From: Nitrospira sp.
Lineage (GTDB): Bacteria > Nitrospirota > Nitrospiria > Nitrospirales > Nitrospiraceae
Direction of reading: 5' to 3'
Assembly (NCBI GenBank): GCA_019636875.1
Contig: JAHBWR010000007.1
Span: 1 to 64,000 of the forward strand
Length of the DNA: 64,000 bases
The notes under the pieces are model-generated. The model made no database searches. It was given only the letters and a program-made list of their open reading frames with translations, and was not told the origin of the DNA. Made by a program: the position numbers and the translations under genes. How positions within the stretch are numbered: the stretch's first letter is position 1; every line of letters begins with the position of its first letter. Shown one piece after another: positions 45,936-55,112 of this stretch.

Positions 45936-46955
45936 TCAGGGTTGAGACAAGGATTTGACGTAGGTCACCACGGAGTGCCGCTCCTCAGCGGACAGTTCGC
46001 CTTGAAAAGCCGGCATCACATCCCTCCCCTCAACCGCCAAACCATAGGTCACCGTATCGTAGAGTGCCGCTTCGGATAATCCTTGTACATACGGATCGCG
46101 AAGATCCGCCGGTTGCTCCTTCAAATAGGCGACGACCGGACCGTTGCCCGTCCCGTCCCGTCCGTGGCAATGAGAACAGTTGATACGAAAGAGTCTGGCC
46201 CCTTCATCGAGCTCCTCTTGAGTCGTGAGAGACTTGCGCAGCAACCGGCTGTCGCGCGGCACCGAGCCTTTCGGCGAATGGATCCGCGGGGCTTCCTGCG
46301 ACTGATAGGACGATTGATCTTGCATGTCTCGTGAACAGGCCGGCACGCCACACAAGAGCCAGGCCACGACGAGCATGCCGGCGGTCGTCCGTCTGTCTAG
46401 CTCCACGCCAGGTGGAATCGATGACGTGGCATGGTGATGGCGGATCTCAAGCGCCCCGGCCTGTTTCAGCAGCGTTTGGACCAGCTGCAGTTGCACCGAA
46501 TTCGACGGGAGAGACAGAACCACCTCAATGAGGCCATCATCGATGCGCGGATCGCGCTCGACGGCATCCCGGCGTTCCGATCGAAGCCGGATAAGCATCG
46601 TGACGAACGTGGTGACGATCGCCATCAGCATCATCGTTTCAAAGGAGATAATCCCCACGACCGGAGGGGCCACGATCGGTTTTCCTCCCGTCATGATGGG
46701 ATACAGAATCGCCGTCCCTCCGGCGACCACCACCCCGAGGACGAGGCCGACCAGACCAGCTATGATCGCAATACGATGCAACGGGAGAGGTGCGGGACGC
46801 ACCAAGCCCGTCTCATGAAGCGGCAGCGGCGAACGGATTTCCATCGCGCCCTCCGGCACACCGGCTTGTCGGAGTTTCTCGACAAGCGACTCCGGATAAC
46901 CGGACGGCTCAAAGAGCGCCCGCACCGTTATCTCATGTTCCGTGACGGGTCCCAT
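45936..46955 (-). CDS. Fused ActD (DUF3341)-ActE (cytochrome c) subunit of alternative complex III-like enzyme
   Basis: 339 residues. The N-terminal ~150 residues match the DUF3341 ActD subunit (ALFEPSGYPESLVEKLRQAG; two helices at about 65-87 and 95-122). After a second hydrophobic or lipoprotein-like segment (VVAWLLCGVPAC) comes a mono-heme cytochrome c domain with CSHCHGRDG and the distal region DVMPAFQGELSAEE with an axial Met. In characterised complexes ActD and ActE are separate proteins. The gene start overlaps the NrfD-like gene by 23 bases. It should be membrane-bound with the heme on the outer side. Confidence 0.85.
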   Translation of the reverse strand: MGPVTEHEITVRALFEPSGYPESLVEKLRQAGVPEGAMEIRSPLPLHETGLVRPAPLPLHRIAIIAGLVGLVLGVVVAGGTAILYPIMTGGKPIVAPPVVGIISFETMMLMAIVTTFVTMLIRLRSERRDAVERDPRIDDGLIEVVLSLPSNSVQLQLVQTLLKQAGALEIRHHHATSSIPPGVELDRRTTAGMLVVAWLLCGVPACSRDMQDQSSYQSQEAPRIHSPKGSVPRDSRLLRKSLTTQEELDEGARLFRINCSHCHGRDGTGNGPVVAYLKEQPADLRDPYVQGLSEAALYDTVTYGLAVEGRDVMPAFQGELSAEERHSVVTYVKSLSQP

Positions 46956-48270
46956 GGACGAGGCCTTCCTTTTCTTCCCAGATGGAAATCACCGGGACAA
47001 ACTTGACGGCCAGAGCATAGAGCAGGACCGCCAACGCCAACGATCCCACGATGATGGTCATTTCCACCCAAGACGGGAAGTAGCTTCCCCAATTGAACGG
47101 CAGTCGGGGATAGGTCAATGGCGGCACGAGGATCAGGACACGCTCGATATACATTCCGATGTTGATAAAGACACCGACGAGCATGACGCCCAACGGCCAC
47201 CGGCGAAAGGCCGGGTTCGTCAACGTCGCGAGCGGGATGAAGTAGATACAGATCGCCATGAACCAAAAGGGAACGGCAAACGGACCGATCAGAAGAGCAT
47301 CCACCACCCACATGTGATCCGGACTCTTCGCGTACCAAATGGTGAGCAGTTCAGCGAAATACAGATAGGCGAGAACAAGTGTCGTCACGACCAATAACTT
47401 GCCGATTTTGTCGAAATGCTCCGACTCAATATAGCGCTCGAGACGATAGATCTTCCGAAGCACATATAACCCGATCGCCACCAATCCTACGCCGGAATGC
47501 ACCGCACCGACGACGAAGTAGGGCGCGAAGATCGTGGAGTGCCACGCGGGAACCAGCGACACGCCGAAATCCCATCCGACGATCGAATGGACGGACACCA
47601 TCACCATCACGATCAACGGTGTAATGATCCGCAGAGCCGTTTCAAGGACCTGCCATTGGTTCTGTGTGCCGGTCCATCCGAGGGAGAGCACGCGGTACAA
47701 CGGTTTCCGCCAACCGCCGATCCGTTCACGCAACAACGCAAAGTCGGGGATCAACGGCAGATACAGATAGATGGTGCTGGCGGTCGCATAGGTAAAGACG
47801 GCGATGGCATCCCACATCAGCGGTGATCGAAAATTCGGCCATAGTTCCCGCTGATTGGGATACGGCATCAGGTAATACCACCGCCAGACGCGCCCCAGAT
47901 GGAAGAACACGAACAAGGTAGCGATCATCAACGAAATGAACGTCATCAATTCAGCGATTCGCGTGACAGGCCTTCTCCACTCCGCCTTGCTCAGACGCAG
48001 CACACCCGAGATGAACGTGCCGGAATGGCTCGCGCCGACCCAAAAGATGAACGACGCGATATAGACACCCCAGAAGATCGGCGGATGCAAATTCGTCTGC
48101 CCGATCCCCGTGTCGACTTGGTAATACCAGGCCCCCGCACCCAGAGCCACGATTGCTCCAAGGACGATCAACAACAAGAAATAGGCGGGGGTCGCACTCT
48201 GCAACGGAGCGAGCAGATCTCGATTGATGCTCGACATCTTCTTCCATGCAGTTCGGTCGTCGGCCGTCAC
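46933..48270 (-). CDS. NrfD/PsrC-like quinone-interacting membrane subunit (ActC-like)
   Basis: 445 residues with about ten transmembrane helices and the ActC pattern: GVYIASFIFWVGASHSGTFIS, WRRPVTRIAELMTFISLM, SIVGWDFGVSLVPAWHSTIF and FNWGSYFPSWVEM. In alternative complex III this subunit binds quinol and passes electrons to the FeS subunit. It overlaps the FeS gene start by 4 bases. The N-terminus is cytoplasmic and hydrophilic. Confidence 0.9.
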   Translation of the reverse strand: MTADDRTAWKKMSSINRDLLAPLQSATPAYFLLLIVLGAIVALGAGAWYYQVDTGIGQTNLHPPIFWGVYIASFIFWVGASHSGTFISGVLRLSKAEWRRPVTRIAELMTFISLMIATLFVFFHLGRVWRWYYLMPYPNQRELWPNFRSPLMWDAIAVFTYATASTIYLYLPLIPDFALLRERIGGWRKPLYRVLSLGWTGTQNQWQVLETALRIITPLIVMVMVSVHSIVGWDFGVSLVPAWHSTIFAPYFVVGAVHSGVGLVAIGLYVLRKIYRLERYIESEHFDKIGKLLVVTTLVLAYLYFAELLTIWYAKSPDHMWVVDALLIGPFAVPFWFMAICIYFIPLATLTNPAFRRWPLGVMLVGVFINIGMYIERVLILVPPLTYPRLPFNWGSYFPSWVEMTIIVGSLALAVLLYALAVKFVPVISIWEEKEGLVHGTRHGT

Positions 48271-48974
48271 GCGATTCTCTTCAGGTAGGTGATCGCTGGG
48301 TGCGTACCCTGTGATTCGAGCAGATGGAAGGCTCGGTCTTGACGCGCCAATTGCGAAACCCGGCTTTCGGGATCATGGCGGTCACCGAATACCAAAGCGG
48401 AGGTCGGACAGGTCTGCACGCAGGCCGGTATGATATCGCCGTCACGGACGGGCCGCCCTTCCTTTTCCGCCTGTTCCTTGCCTGCCCGAATGCGTTGCAC
48501 ACAAAAGGTGCATTTCTCCATGATCCCGTTTTGCCGAACCGTCACGTCTGGATTGAGCTGTTCCTCGAGGGGAGGATCCCAGTGTGGGTCGAACCAATTG
48601 AATTGTCGTGCAGTATAGGGACAGTTGTTGCCGCAGTAGCGGACACCGATGCACCGATTGTAGACTTGGGCGTTCAATCCTTCCGGTGTGTGGTAGGAAG
48701 CATACACCGGACAGACTGGTTCACAGGGCGCGTCATCACAATGCTGACACAGCACCGGCATGAATCGAGTTTGCACATTCGGATACTCCCCTTCCCAATA
48801 CCGCTCAATCCGGATCCAATTGATTGCCCGACCCTCCGATGCTTCGTCTTCACCTGAAATGCGGATGTTGTTTTCCGCATGGCACGCGACGACACAGGCT
48901 TCGCACCCCGTACACCGATCGAGATCGATGACCATCTCCCACTTATGGGATTTCGTCTTATTGGTATCAGCCAT
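48267..48974 (-). CDS. Four-cluster FeS subunit (ActB2-like)
   Basis: 235 residues. Four cluster motifs: CTGCEACVVACHAEN, CQHCDDAPCEPVCPVYA, CIGVRYCGNNCPYTARQFNW, and CTFCVQRI with CVQTCPTSAL. In the third motif the second cysteine is replaced by Val, leaving three ligands, as expected for the [3Fe-4S] cluster next to the quinone site in ActB. In known alternative complex III this domain is fused to the molybdopterin-like domain; here it is a separate gene 75 bases downstream of it. Confidence 0.92.
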   Translation of the reverse strand: MADTNKTKSHKWEMVIDLDRCTGCEACVVACHAENNIRISGEDEASEGRAINWIRIERYWEGEYPNVQTRFMPVLCQHCDDAPCEPVCPVYASYHTPEGLNAQVYNRCIGVRYCGNNCPYTARQFNWFDPHWDPPLEEQLNPDVTVRQNGIMEKCTFCVQRIRAGKEQAEKEGRPVRDGDIIPACVQTCPTSALVFGDRHDPESRVSQLARQDRAFHLLESQGTHPAITYLKRIA

Positions 48975-49049
48975 AATGTCCGGTACCTCCTGATCAAGGG
49001 GGTGGTAGACTCTCTCCGGCGTTTTCGTTACGCCTATGTGCCAACCGTT

Positions 49050-51230
49050 TCACCGCCGATCGATCGCGATTAAATCACTCGGTTCCATGGTAGGCCGTTC
49101 GAGTGTCGCCAGCCGTCTCTTCTCTCCGGTACGTTCGATACGAACCCTGGTGGCGCCTGCCGCCAAAGTCCCGGTCATGCTATCAAGAGCCGGCGCCAGC
49201 AATTCGGCTGGGTTCACCCCGCGGTTCTTGGCGTATCGACCATAGCTGGCATGGCCCTGTCCGAGCGGCATGGCGACCACATCGGGATGAATACCTGGAA
49301 AAAGAACTGTCGACGCGGTCAACGTTCCAAATGGCGAGATCACCCGCACGACATCGCCGTGAGTGATACCTAGATCCTTCGCGGTCCTCGGATTGACTTC
49401 CACCCAAGAGCCCCACACCACCGTCGTCAAGGTGTCGGGCAATTCCTGGAGCCATGGCCTGTTGGCCCCCTCACCATGGCCAAGTGCCATCGAGGCGTAA
49501 GGATGAAGAACAAAGGGATAGTCAGGTTCTTCGCCGACAAAGCGTGCTTGTTCGAATGCACGTGAGGGCGCGAAGTTCACCGGGCCTGCAGCTTGGCTCG
49601 GCTCCCTCCACAGCCCACCCTGTTGCAGAAGCTCGATCCACTCAGGCTCAAACCAATCGGCGGTCTGGGTATGCGGTTGATCGGCAAGAACGGTTTTCCA
49701 TCGCCCGCGTAACAGGTCGTAGAAGGTCTTGGATTGACCATGGCCGAGGTTCAACCGACGACTCAGCTCAAGAATCGTGTCGCCGATCTGCTGCGTCTCA
49801 TATAACGGTGTCACGACCGGCTGGGACAAACCCATGGTCTGTGCAGGGTTCTCAACGACATGATCACCCCATGACTCCAGCGCGTCTCGATCCGGCAGCA
49901 GGAGATCGGCATACTCTGACGTTTCATCAAGAAATGAACTGAAACTGACGACGAACGACGCCTGTTCAAACAACGTTTTGATCGGCACGGCCCGCGGCAT
50001 TGTGAAGAGCGGATTACAGCCATACAAGAGCAGGACTGGACCAGCACCAGCATCCTGTTTCTCCGCCAATTCGAACATCATCTGTTCGGTCAACCACGGG
50101 ATTGAACGGTCATCACGAGCTTCGTCGTGACACCAACCTTGCGCTATGGGTGCTCGGCCCAGATGATGGGCCAATGCATTCAAGCCGTTGATCGAGATCA
50201 ACGAGAGCGTACCGTTCGTTTGCGAACAGGCCGAGCCACCTCCGATGGCGACCGGAGCTCGTGCGGCATCGAAGTCCTGTGCCAAACGAACGATCACCTC
50301 GCGTGAAAGGCCTGTGACGTGTTCGACTTCATCCAGTCGAACAGAACCATAGAACCTGTGGAACCGTTCAAATTCCTGTCCGTGTGCCGTCGATCGATGG
50401 GCATCAAGAATGAGCTGTCCGATACCAAGAGCCAGCATCCCTTCCGAGCCTGGTCGAATCGGAAGCCATTGATCGGCGTTCGCGGCGGTCACCGACATCC
50501 TTGGCTCAATATGGACGTACCGGCCACGTACCGTTGCACGCCCCTGTCGCATCTGACCGAAGGCGATGCCCATCGCGACCGGAGACAGCCAGTGTTCGAG
50601 AAACGGGGCCCCGAAGGACAGCAGATAATCCGCGTGGGCCAGATCATAGACCGGCGCTCCGTCCCCTCCCATGCTCTCACGCCATGCGGCATGTAACGGC
50701 AATTCCGCGTCCGGTGCATAAAAATAGAGCGTGCCCCCCATCGAATCCATAAATTCGGACAACAATCGGGCAAGAGTTCCGGACACCGGCCTTGTCACCA
50801 TCATCGGTGGCACGCGTCCGTCCCGAAGAACCTGCGCCAACCTCTGCAACCCTTCTTCCCATTTGAGTGGGACAAACGTGCCTGCTCCTCGAGGACCTTC
50901 CCGTTGAAATGGGTGCCGAAGCCGATCCGGGTTATAGAGACTTTGGAGCGAGGCCTGCCCTTTTGCGCACAGTTTCCCATGATTCACCGGATGGTCCGGA
51001 TTACCCTCGATCTTCTTGGCTCGTCCTTCCATCACGCGTACGAGAATGCCGCATCCGGCAGCACATTCTCCGCACACGGACGCGTACCAATTCGCCACCC
51101 CTGGCACGATCTGATCATCCGGGAGGAGATAGGGAACAAGCCGGTCAACTTCCTTCTTGCAACCGGGAATGATGGATCCGGCCGTCGCCGCACCGGCCAA
51201 CTTGAACAATGTGCGTCGTCCTACATTCAT
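49050..51230 (-). CDS. Molybdopterin-oxidoreductase-like subunit (ActB1-like)
   Basis: 726 residues. A twin-arginine-like N-terminus (GRRTLFKLAGAATAG) suggests Tat export. A [4Fe-4S] motif C-x2-C-x3-C (VCGECAAGCGILVRV) with a later cysteine in GKLCAKGQ follows, then the MopB domains (GVNPAELLAP region at the C-terminus). In structures of alternative complex III the equivalent domain has lost its cofactors. Whether this protein binds Mo cannot be decided from sequence. It lies between the pentaheme and FeS genes. Confidence 0.88.
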   Translation of the reverse strand: MNVGRRTLFKLAGAATAGSIIPGCKKEVDRLVPYLLPDDQIVPGVANWYASVCGECAAGCGILVRVMEGRAKKIEGNPDHPVNHGKLCAKGQASLQSLYNPDRLRHPFQREGPRGAGTFVPLKWEEGLQRLAQVLRDGRVPPMMVTRPVSGTLARLLSEFMDSMGGTLYFYAPDAELPLHAAWRESMGGDGAPVYDLAHADYLLSFGAPFLEHWLSPVAMGIAFGQMRQGRATVRGRYVHIEPRMSVTAANADQWLPIRPGSEGMLALGIGQLILDAHRSTAHGQEFERFHRFYGSVRLDEVEHVTGLSREVIVRLAQDFDAARAPVAIGGGSACSQTNGTLSLISINGLNALAHHLGRAPIAQGWCHDEARDDRSIPWLTEQMMFELAEKQDAGAGPVLLLYGCNPLFTMPRAVPIKTLFEQASFVVSFSSFLDETSEYADLLLPDRDALESWGDHVVENPAQTMGLSQPVVTPLYETQQIGDTILELSRRLNLGHGQSKTFYDLLRGRWKTVLADQPHTQTADWFEPEWIELLQQGGLWREPSQAAGPVNFAPSRAFEQARFVGEEPDYPFVLHPYASMALGHGEGANRPWLQELPDTLTTVVWGSWVEVNPRTAKDLGITHGDVVRVISPFGTLTASTVLFPGIHPDVVAMPLGQGHASYGRYAKNRGVNPAELLAPALDSMTGTLAAGATRVRIERTGEKRRLATLERPTMEPSDLIAIDRR

Positions 51231-51279
51231 CTAAGCTGTCTCTCCAAGCTGATTCCTCTCATGCGTTCCGGGTTCCGTT

Positions 51280-51816
51280 TCAGTGATGACAGGTCAGACA
51301 GTCGAGCGATCCCCCTTCCCGACGGTGGCACGAGAGGCACCATCCCATCTCGAAGGTCGCGGCCCTCGGCGTATGCGGCATGTCTTCCACTCGCCCATGA
51401 CAGTGGATACATTCCATCCCATGATGGAGATGCATCTCGTGCGTGAAATAGACAAAATCCGGAAGGCGTTGGAGTCGGACCCACTGAATCGGCGTCTCCT
51501 GTTCCCAATACACCCGAAGCTTCTTCGTTTCCGATGTGTCTTCCTTGAGGTTCTGATGGCATCCCATGCAGAGCTGCATGGACGGCACACTGGCAACGCG
51601 GGATATGGTTGCATAGCGATGGCAAAACAGGCAGGACACCTCCAATTGACCAGCATGAAGTTTGTGGCTGAACGCGACTGGTTGGATGTCCTGTTCTGAA
51701 CTGTCAGCTGAGCCACTGGCATATAAGAATCCGACAACGAGCGCGCCTCCACCGACGGCAAGTACGATGAATACCGCCTTACCTATGGAACTACGCGCTA
51801 GGGATGTGGATCTCAT
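51280..51816 (-). CDS. Membrane-anchored pentaheme cytochrome c (ActA-like)
   Basis: 178 residues. One N-terminal transmembrane anchor (AVFIVLAVGGGALVVGFLYA), then five CxxCH sites: CLFCH, CMGCH, CIHCH, CLSCH and CLTCH. Histidine-rich strings (FSHKLHAG, FTHEMHLHHG) provide distal ligands. This matches ActA, the periplasmic pentaheme subunit. It is the first gene of the operon. The final CLTCHH is at the very C-terminus. Confidence 0.9.
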   Translation of the reverse strand: MRSTSLARSSIGKAVFIVLAVGGGALVVGFLYASGSADSSEQDIQPVAFSHKLHAGQLEVSCLFCHRYATISRVASVPSMQLCMGCHQNLKEDTSETKKLRVYWEQETPIQWVRLQRLPDFVYFTHEMHLHHGMECIHCHGRVEDMPHTPRAATFEMGWCLSCHRREGGSLDCLTCHH

Positions 51817-51857
51817 CGATTAATTCCCGTTCATTCCACGCTCTGTATGAGGGACGA

Positions 51858-52415
51858 TCATCGCTTCTCGCTATTGCGCTTCAGGTAGTCCGCGAGTTCG
51901 CTCGCGTGCCCCTCGGTTTCTTGGAGAATATGGAGAAGAATTTCCCGTGTAATGAGATCTTTGTCGCCGATCTCTCGAATCAACGCGCTATAGGCCTCGA
52001 CTTGGCGCCGCTCGAGTAACAGGTTTTCGCTGACCATGTCGGTCAGAGAAGTGCCTTGTTCCGGATGGACCCCGATTGACGCTGCCCTGCTCGCAAGCTC
52101 TTGCAAGTCGAAAATCGGTACACCACCGAGCTGTTGGATCCGGCTGGCAAGTTGGTCGGCATGCGCGAGTTCTTGGTTGGCATGCTGTTCAAATTCGACC
52201 TTGAGCCCGGGCGACAGCAAAGAGACAGCCATGTAGCCATGTTGTTTGTATTGGAGGTAACTCGTGATCTCCGTCGATCGCAGCCGATTGAGAGAACTAA
52301 CGACGTCCTGCGGCTGAGCCAGATACTGCTTGGTCACCGCCCCTTCCGCGATTGCGTTGTGGAGATCTTCTTCATTTCTTGTGCCGACGGATTCATCCTG
52401 CATCGTTGCTTTCAT
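51858..52415 (-). CDS. Ferritin-like diiron protein (bacterioferritin/Dps-type)
   Basis: 185 residues of a four-helix bundle. Iron-ligand positions are visible: E in STEITSYLQYKQHGY, E-x2-H in HANQELAHADQL, E in LLLERRQVEAYS, and E-x2-H in LQETEGHASELADYL. It probably stores iron or detoxifies peroxide. It is just upstream of the respiratory operon on the same strand, 42 bases before the pentaheme gene, and might be co-transcribed with it. GGAGG seven bases upstream favours the ATG at 52415 over 52421. Confidence 0.85.
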   Translation of the reverse strand: MKATMQDESVGTRNEEDLHNAIAEGAVTKQYLAQPQDVVSSLNRLRSTEITSYLQYKQHGYMAVSLLSPGLKVEFEQHANQELAHADQLASRIQQLGGVPIFDLQELASRAASIGVHPEQGTSLTDMVSENLLLERRQVEAYSALIREIGDKDLITREILLHILQETEGHASELADYLKRNSEKR

Positions 52416-52568
52416 CGTCATCCCTCCTCTTTCATCATGAATTGATTGTTCTTAGAGCTCTGTTGTTCACACCAAGCCTCTCGGTCCTCTCTCCTGATTG
52501 CCCATAAACGATCATCCGGATCGATGAGCCACCCATACTCAACCTCTTAATGGTAGATGAGTTGCACC

Positions 52569-54209
52569 CTATGCTGTGAGTGCATGCAACCGTTCGCTCA
52601 AGCGAATGTTCTCGTCGTAATCCACCGGACAATCGATGATCGACGGCACCGGCTGCTTCAGAGCGTCTGCCAGCATAGGTGCTAACTCCGAAGATTCGGT
52701 GACACGGTACCCGACCGCCCCGAAACTTTCCGCATAACGAACGAAATCAGGGTTCCCGAAATCCACGAACGAGCTGCGGCCGAACTTGAGCTGTTGCTTC
52801 CAACGGATGACCCCGTAGCCATTGTCCCGCCAGATCAGGACGACGATGGGGAGATGTAACCTGACTGCAGTTTCCAGTTCCTGTGAGTTCATGAGAAACC
52901 CGCCGTCCCCGGTGACGGCGACGACTCGTCGCTCGGGATACAGCAATTTCGCCGCAATCGCGCCGGGCAGGGCGATCCCCATCGCCGCGAACCCGTTGGA
53001 GATGATGCAGGAGTTCGGCACGTCGCAGGGGAAACTGCGAGCCATCCAGAGTTTATGGGCCCCGACATCGCATATCACCACGTCGTCTTGTTTCAGCGCG
53101 GCCCGCAGATCGGCAATGATGCGTTGTGGTCGCAAAGGCCACGAATCCGGATCCGGTTCCTCAGCTGCAAATCCTTCAACAACGCTCGCTCGCGCATCCT
53201 GAGCCCACGATGCCGCGAACGGTGCCGCCTGGACGCCGATCTGCCCCAGCGAAAGGCGGAGGTCCCCGAGTACTCCTACCTCGACAAAGTAGTGCTCATC
53301 GACTTCCGCCGGCGAGACATCGATATGGATGATGCGTTTGTCACATCGGGGATTCCACAAACAGGGAGCGTATTCGACGAAATCATAGCCAAGGGCAATG
53401 ACCACATCGGCTTGTTCCAGAACGATCGAGGAATAGTCGCGGGCTTGGAGGCCAACCGTATACAAGGACAGTGGGTCGTTGTCCGGAAGGACCCCCTTAG
53501 CCATAAACGTATGGAGCACGGGGATACGCAAGCGGCGCGCGAATCGTCTCGTTGCCTCATGAGCCCATCCGCGGACGACCCCATTTCCGGCAAGCAACAC
53601 AGGACGCTTGGCTCTGCGCAGCACCTCGACTGCACGGGTAACTTGGGTCGGAGACGGTTCCGGTAATACCGGCGATTGCACCGGTAAGGGTCCAAGTTTG
53701 ACCGATTCCTCGATTGATTCCTCTGCGACGTCCTCAGGCAGCTCGAGATGGGTGGCTCCGGGTTTATCCGTTTCAGCGATCTTGAAGGCTTTTCGGACAG
53801 CCTCAGGGACGACCTCCGGTTTCGGAATCGAGGTATTCCATTTTGTGATGGGTCGAAACATCGACATCACATCGATGTACTGATGCGATTCTTTGTGACG
53901 TCGATTCAGCGAGGCCTGCGCCGTGATGGCGACGAGAGGGGTCCGGTCCAAGTAGGCATCCACGACCCCGGTCAGGAGGTTGGTCGCGCCGGGGCCCAAC
54001 GTTGATAGACATACTCCTGCTTTACCGCTGAGTCGACCATAGACGTCGGCCATGAATGCCGCGCCTTGTTCATGCCGTGCCTCAATAAATCGAATCGAGG
54101 AATCCGCTAAAGCCTCGATCAATTCCAAATTTTCTTCGCCTGGCAAGCCGAAGACGAATCGAACCCCTTCCTGCTCGAGACAGCGGACAAGGAGGTTGGC
54201 CGAGTTCAT
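52569..54209 (-). CDS. Thiamine-diphosphate enzyme, acetolactate-synthase large-subunit-like
   Basis: 546 residues with the three-domain fold: FVFGLPGEENLELIEAL and EARHEQGAAFMADVYGR (catalytic Glu), STLGPGATNLLTGVVDA, the central domain (RPVLLAGNGVVRG), and the ThDP/metal motif GDGGFLMNSQELETAVRLHLPIVVLIWRDN (residues ~440-470). It condenses pyruvate or uses a related 2-oxoacid. No small regulatory subunit gene is nearby, so it may be a catabolic acetolactate synthase or another member of the family. ATG at 54209 chosen; an in-frame start at 54254 exists. Confidence 0.8.
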   Translation of the reverse strand: MNSANLLVRCLEQEGVRFVFGLPGEENLELIEALADSSIRFIEARHEQGAAFMADVYGRLSGKAGVCLSTLGPGATNLLTGVVDAYLDRTPLVAITAQASLNRRHKESHQYIDVMSMFRPITKWNTSIPKPEVVPEAVRKAFKIAETDKPGATHLELPEDVAEESIEESVKLGPLPVQSPVLPEPSPTQVTRAVEVLRRAKRPVLLAGNGVVRGWAHEATRRFARRLRIPVLHTFMAKGVLPDNDPLSLYTVGLQARDYSSIVLEQADVVIALGYDFVEYAPCLWNPRCDKRIIHIDVSPAEVDEHYFVEVGVLGDLRLSLGQIGVQAAPFAASWAQDARASVVEGFAAEEPDPDSWPLRPQRIIADLRAALKQDDVVICDVGAHKLWMARSFPCDVPNSCIISNGFAAMGIALPGAIAAKLLYPERRVVAVTGDGGFLMNSQELETAVRLHLPIVVLIWRDNGYGVIRWKQQLKFGRSSFVDFGNPDFVRYAESFGAVGYRVTESSELAPMLADALKQPVPSIIDCPVDYDENIRLSERLHALTA

Positions 54210-54360
54210 GAAGCCTCGCACCAAGGATGAAAAATCGACCTTCTGATTCGGCACACTGTCATAAGTCGTTTTGTATCCGAGAAATCACGACGTCTGTACT
54301 GGGACTTTCCCCAGTACAGTGAAAGTTGATGACGTGCCACACTCACAATTATCCAAGACG

Positions 54361-54864
54361 ATGAGTACGACCGTGCATGTCATTATTCTCATGGGAGCCG
54401 CGGGCGCCGGTAAATCAACGGTGGGTCGACAGTTGGCGAATGAGCTCGGCTGGTGTTACGTCGATGGGGATGACTTCCACCCGGCTGCCAACCTCGACAA
54501 GATCAATCACAATCTACCGCTCACGGACAAAGATCGACGTCCATGGCTCGAACACCTTCGGACGGCCCTCAGAGGGTGGGTAACCAGCGGAACGTACGTG
54601 GTACTGGCATGTTCTCTCCTCAAGGCCGTTCATCGAGCAAGGGTCCTCGGCCATACCAAAGGCCATGTGAGAATCGCCTATTTGAAGGCTGACCGTCCGC
54701 TTTTGAAGCGCCGCCTGCTCGATCGTACGGACCATGTCATGAAAGTCGACCTGCTCGACAGTCAACTTGAGACGTTGGAGGAGCCGATGGACGCCCTATT
54801 CCTCGATGCATCCGAACCGCCACAGAGGCTCGTGCAGCGGATTCTCGACGCATTCGAGCTTTAG
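54361..54864 (+). CDS. gntK: Gluconokinase
   Basis: 167 residues, the usual length. Walker A MGAAGAGKSTVG, then DGDDFHPAANLDKINHNLPL and PLTDKDRRPWL, the gluconate-binding signature, and ACSLLKAVHRARVLG. It phosphorylates gluconate to 6-phosphogluconate in the cytoplasm. It is divergent from the acetolactate-synthase-like gene. A longer in-frame start at 54271 is less likely because the family begins at MSTTVHVIILMG. Confidence 0.92.
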   Translation: MSTTVHVIILMGAAGAGKSTVGRQLANELGWCYVDGDDFHPAANLDKINHNLPLTDKDRRPWLEHLRTALRGWVTSGTYVVLACSLLKAVHRARVLGHTKGHVRIAYLKADRPLLKRRLLDRTDHVMKVDLLDSQLETLEEPMDALFLDASEPPQRLVQRILDAFEL

Positions 54865-55112
54865 TTCATTCCATCGTGTTGCGACAGCCAATGTCTTCGA
54901 GCAGAGGAGGTTCTCATCTCGGGTCACCGGTTCCCAGGCAGAAGCCTCGGTACTGATGACCAGAATCAGCTATCGAGAGCCTGCACTATACGATTCATCT
55001 AGGTATTAGAGGAGGCTGCCCCCGCTCGCTGGGAGGTTTCACCCTTGGACTTATTGGAATAATTCTCTGCGAATCTTTCAGATACTTGAGCGTGCGAAAA
55101 GGCGTAGTTGCT
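54865..55112. other. Convergent gap between gluconokinase and the DUF5069 gene
   Basis: 248 bases with no supported gene. A purine-rich AGAGGAGG near 55007 resembles a ribosome binding site, but no start and frame follow it. No clear terminator hairpin with a T-run was found. Confidence 0.4.
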
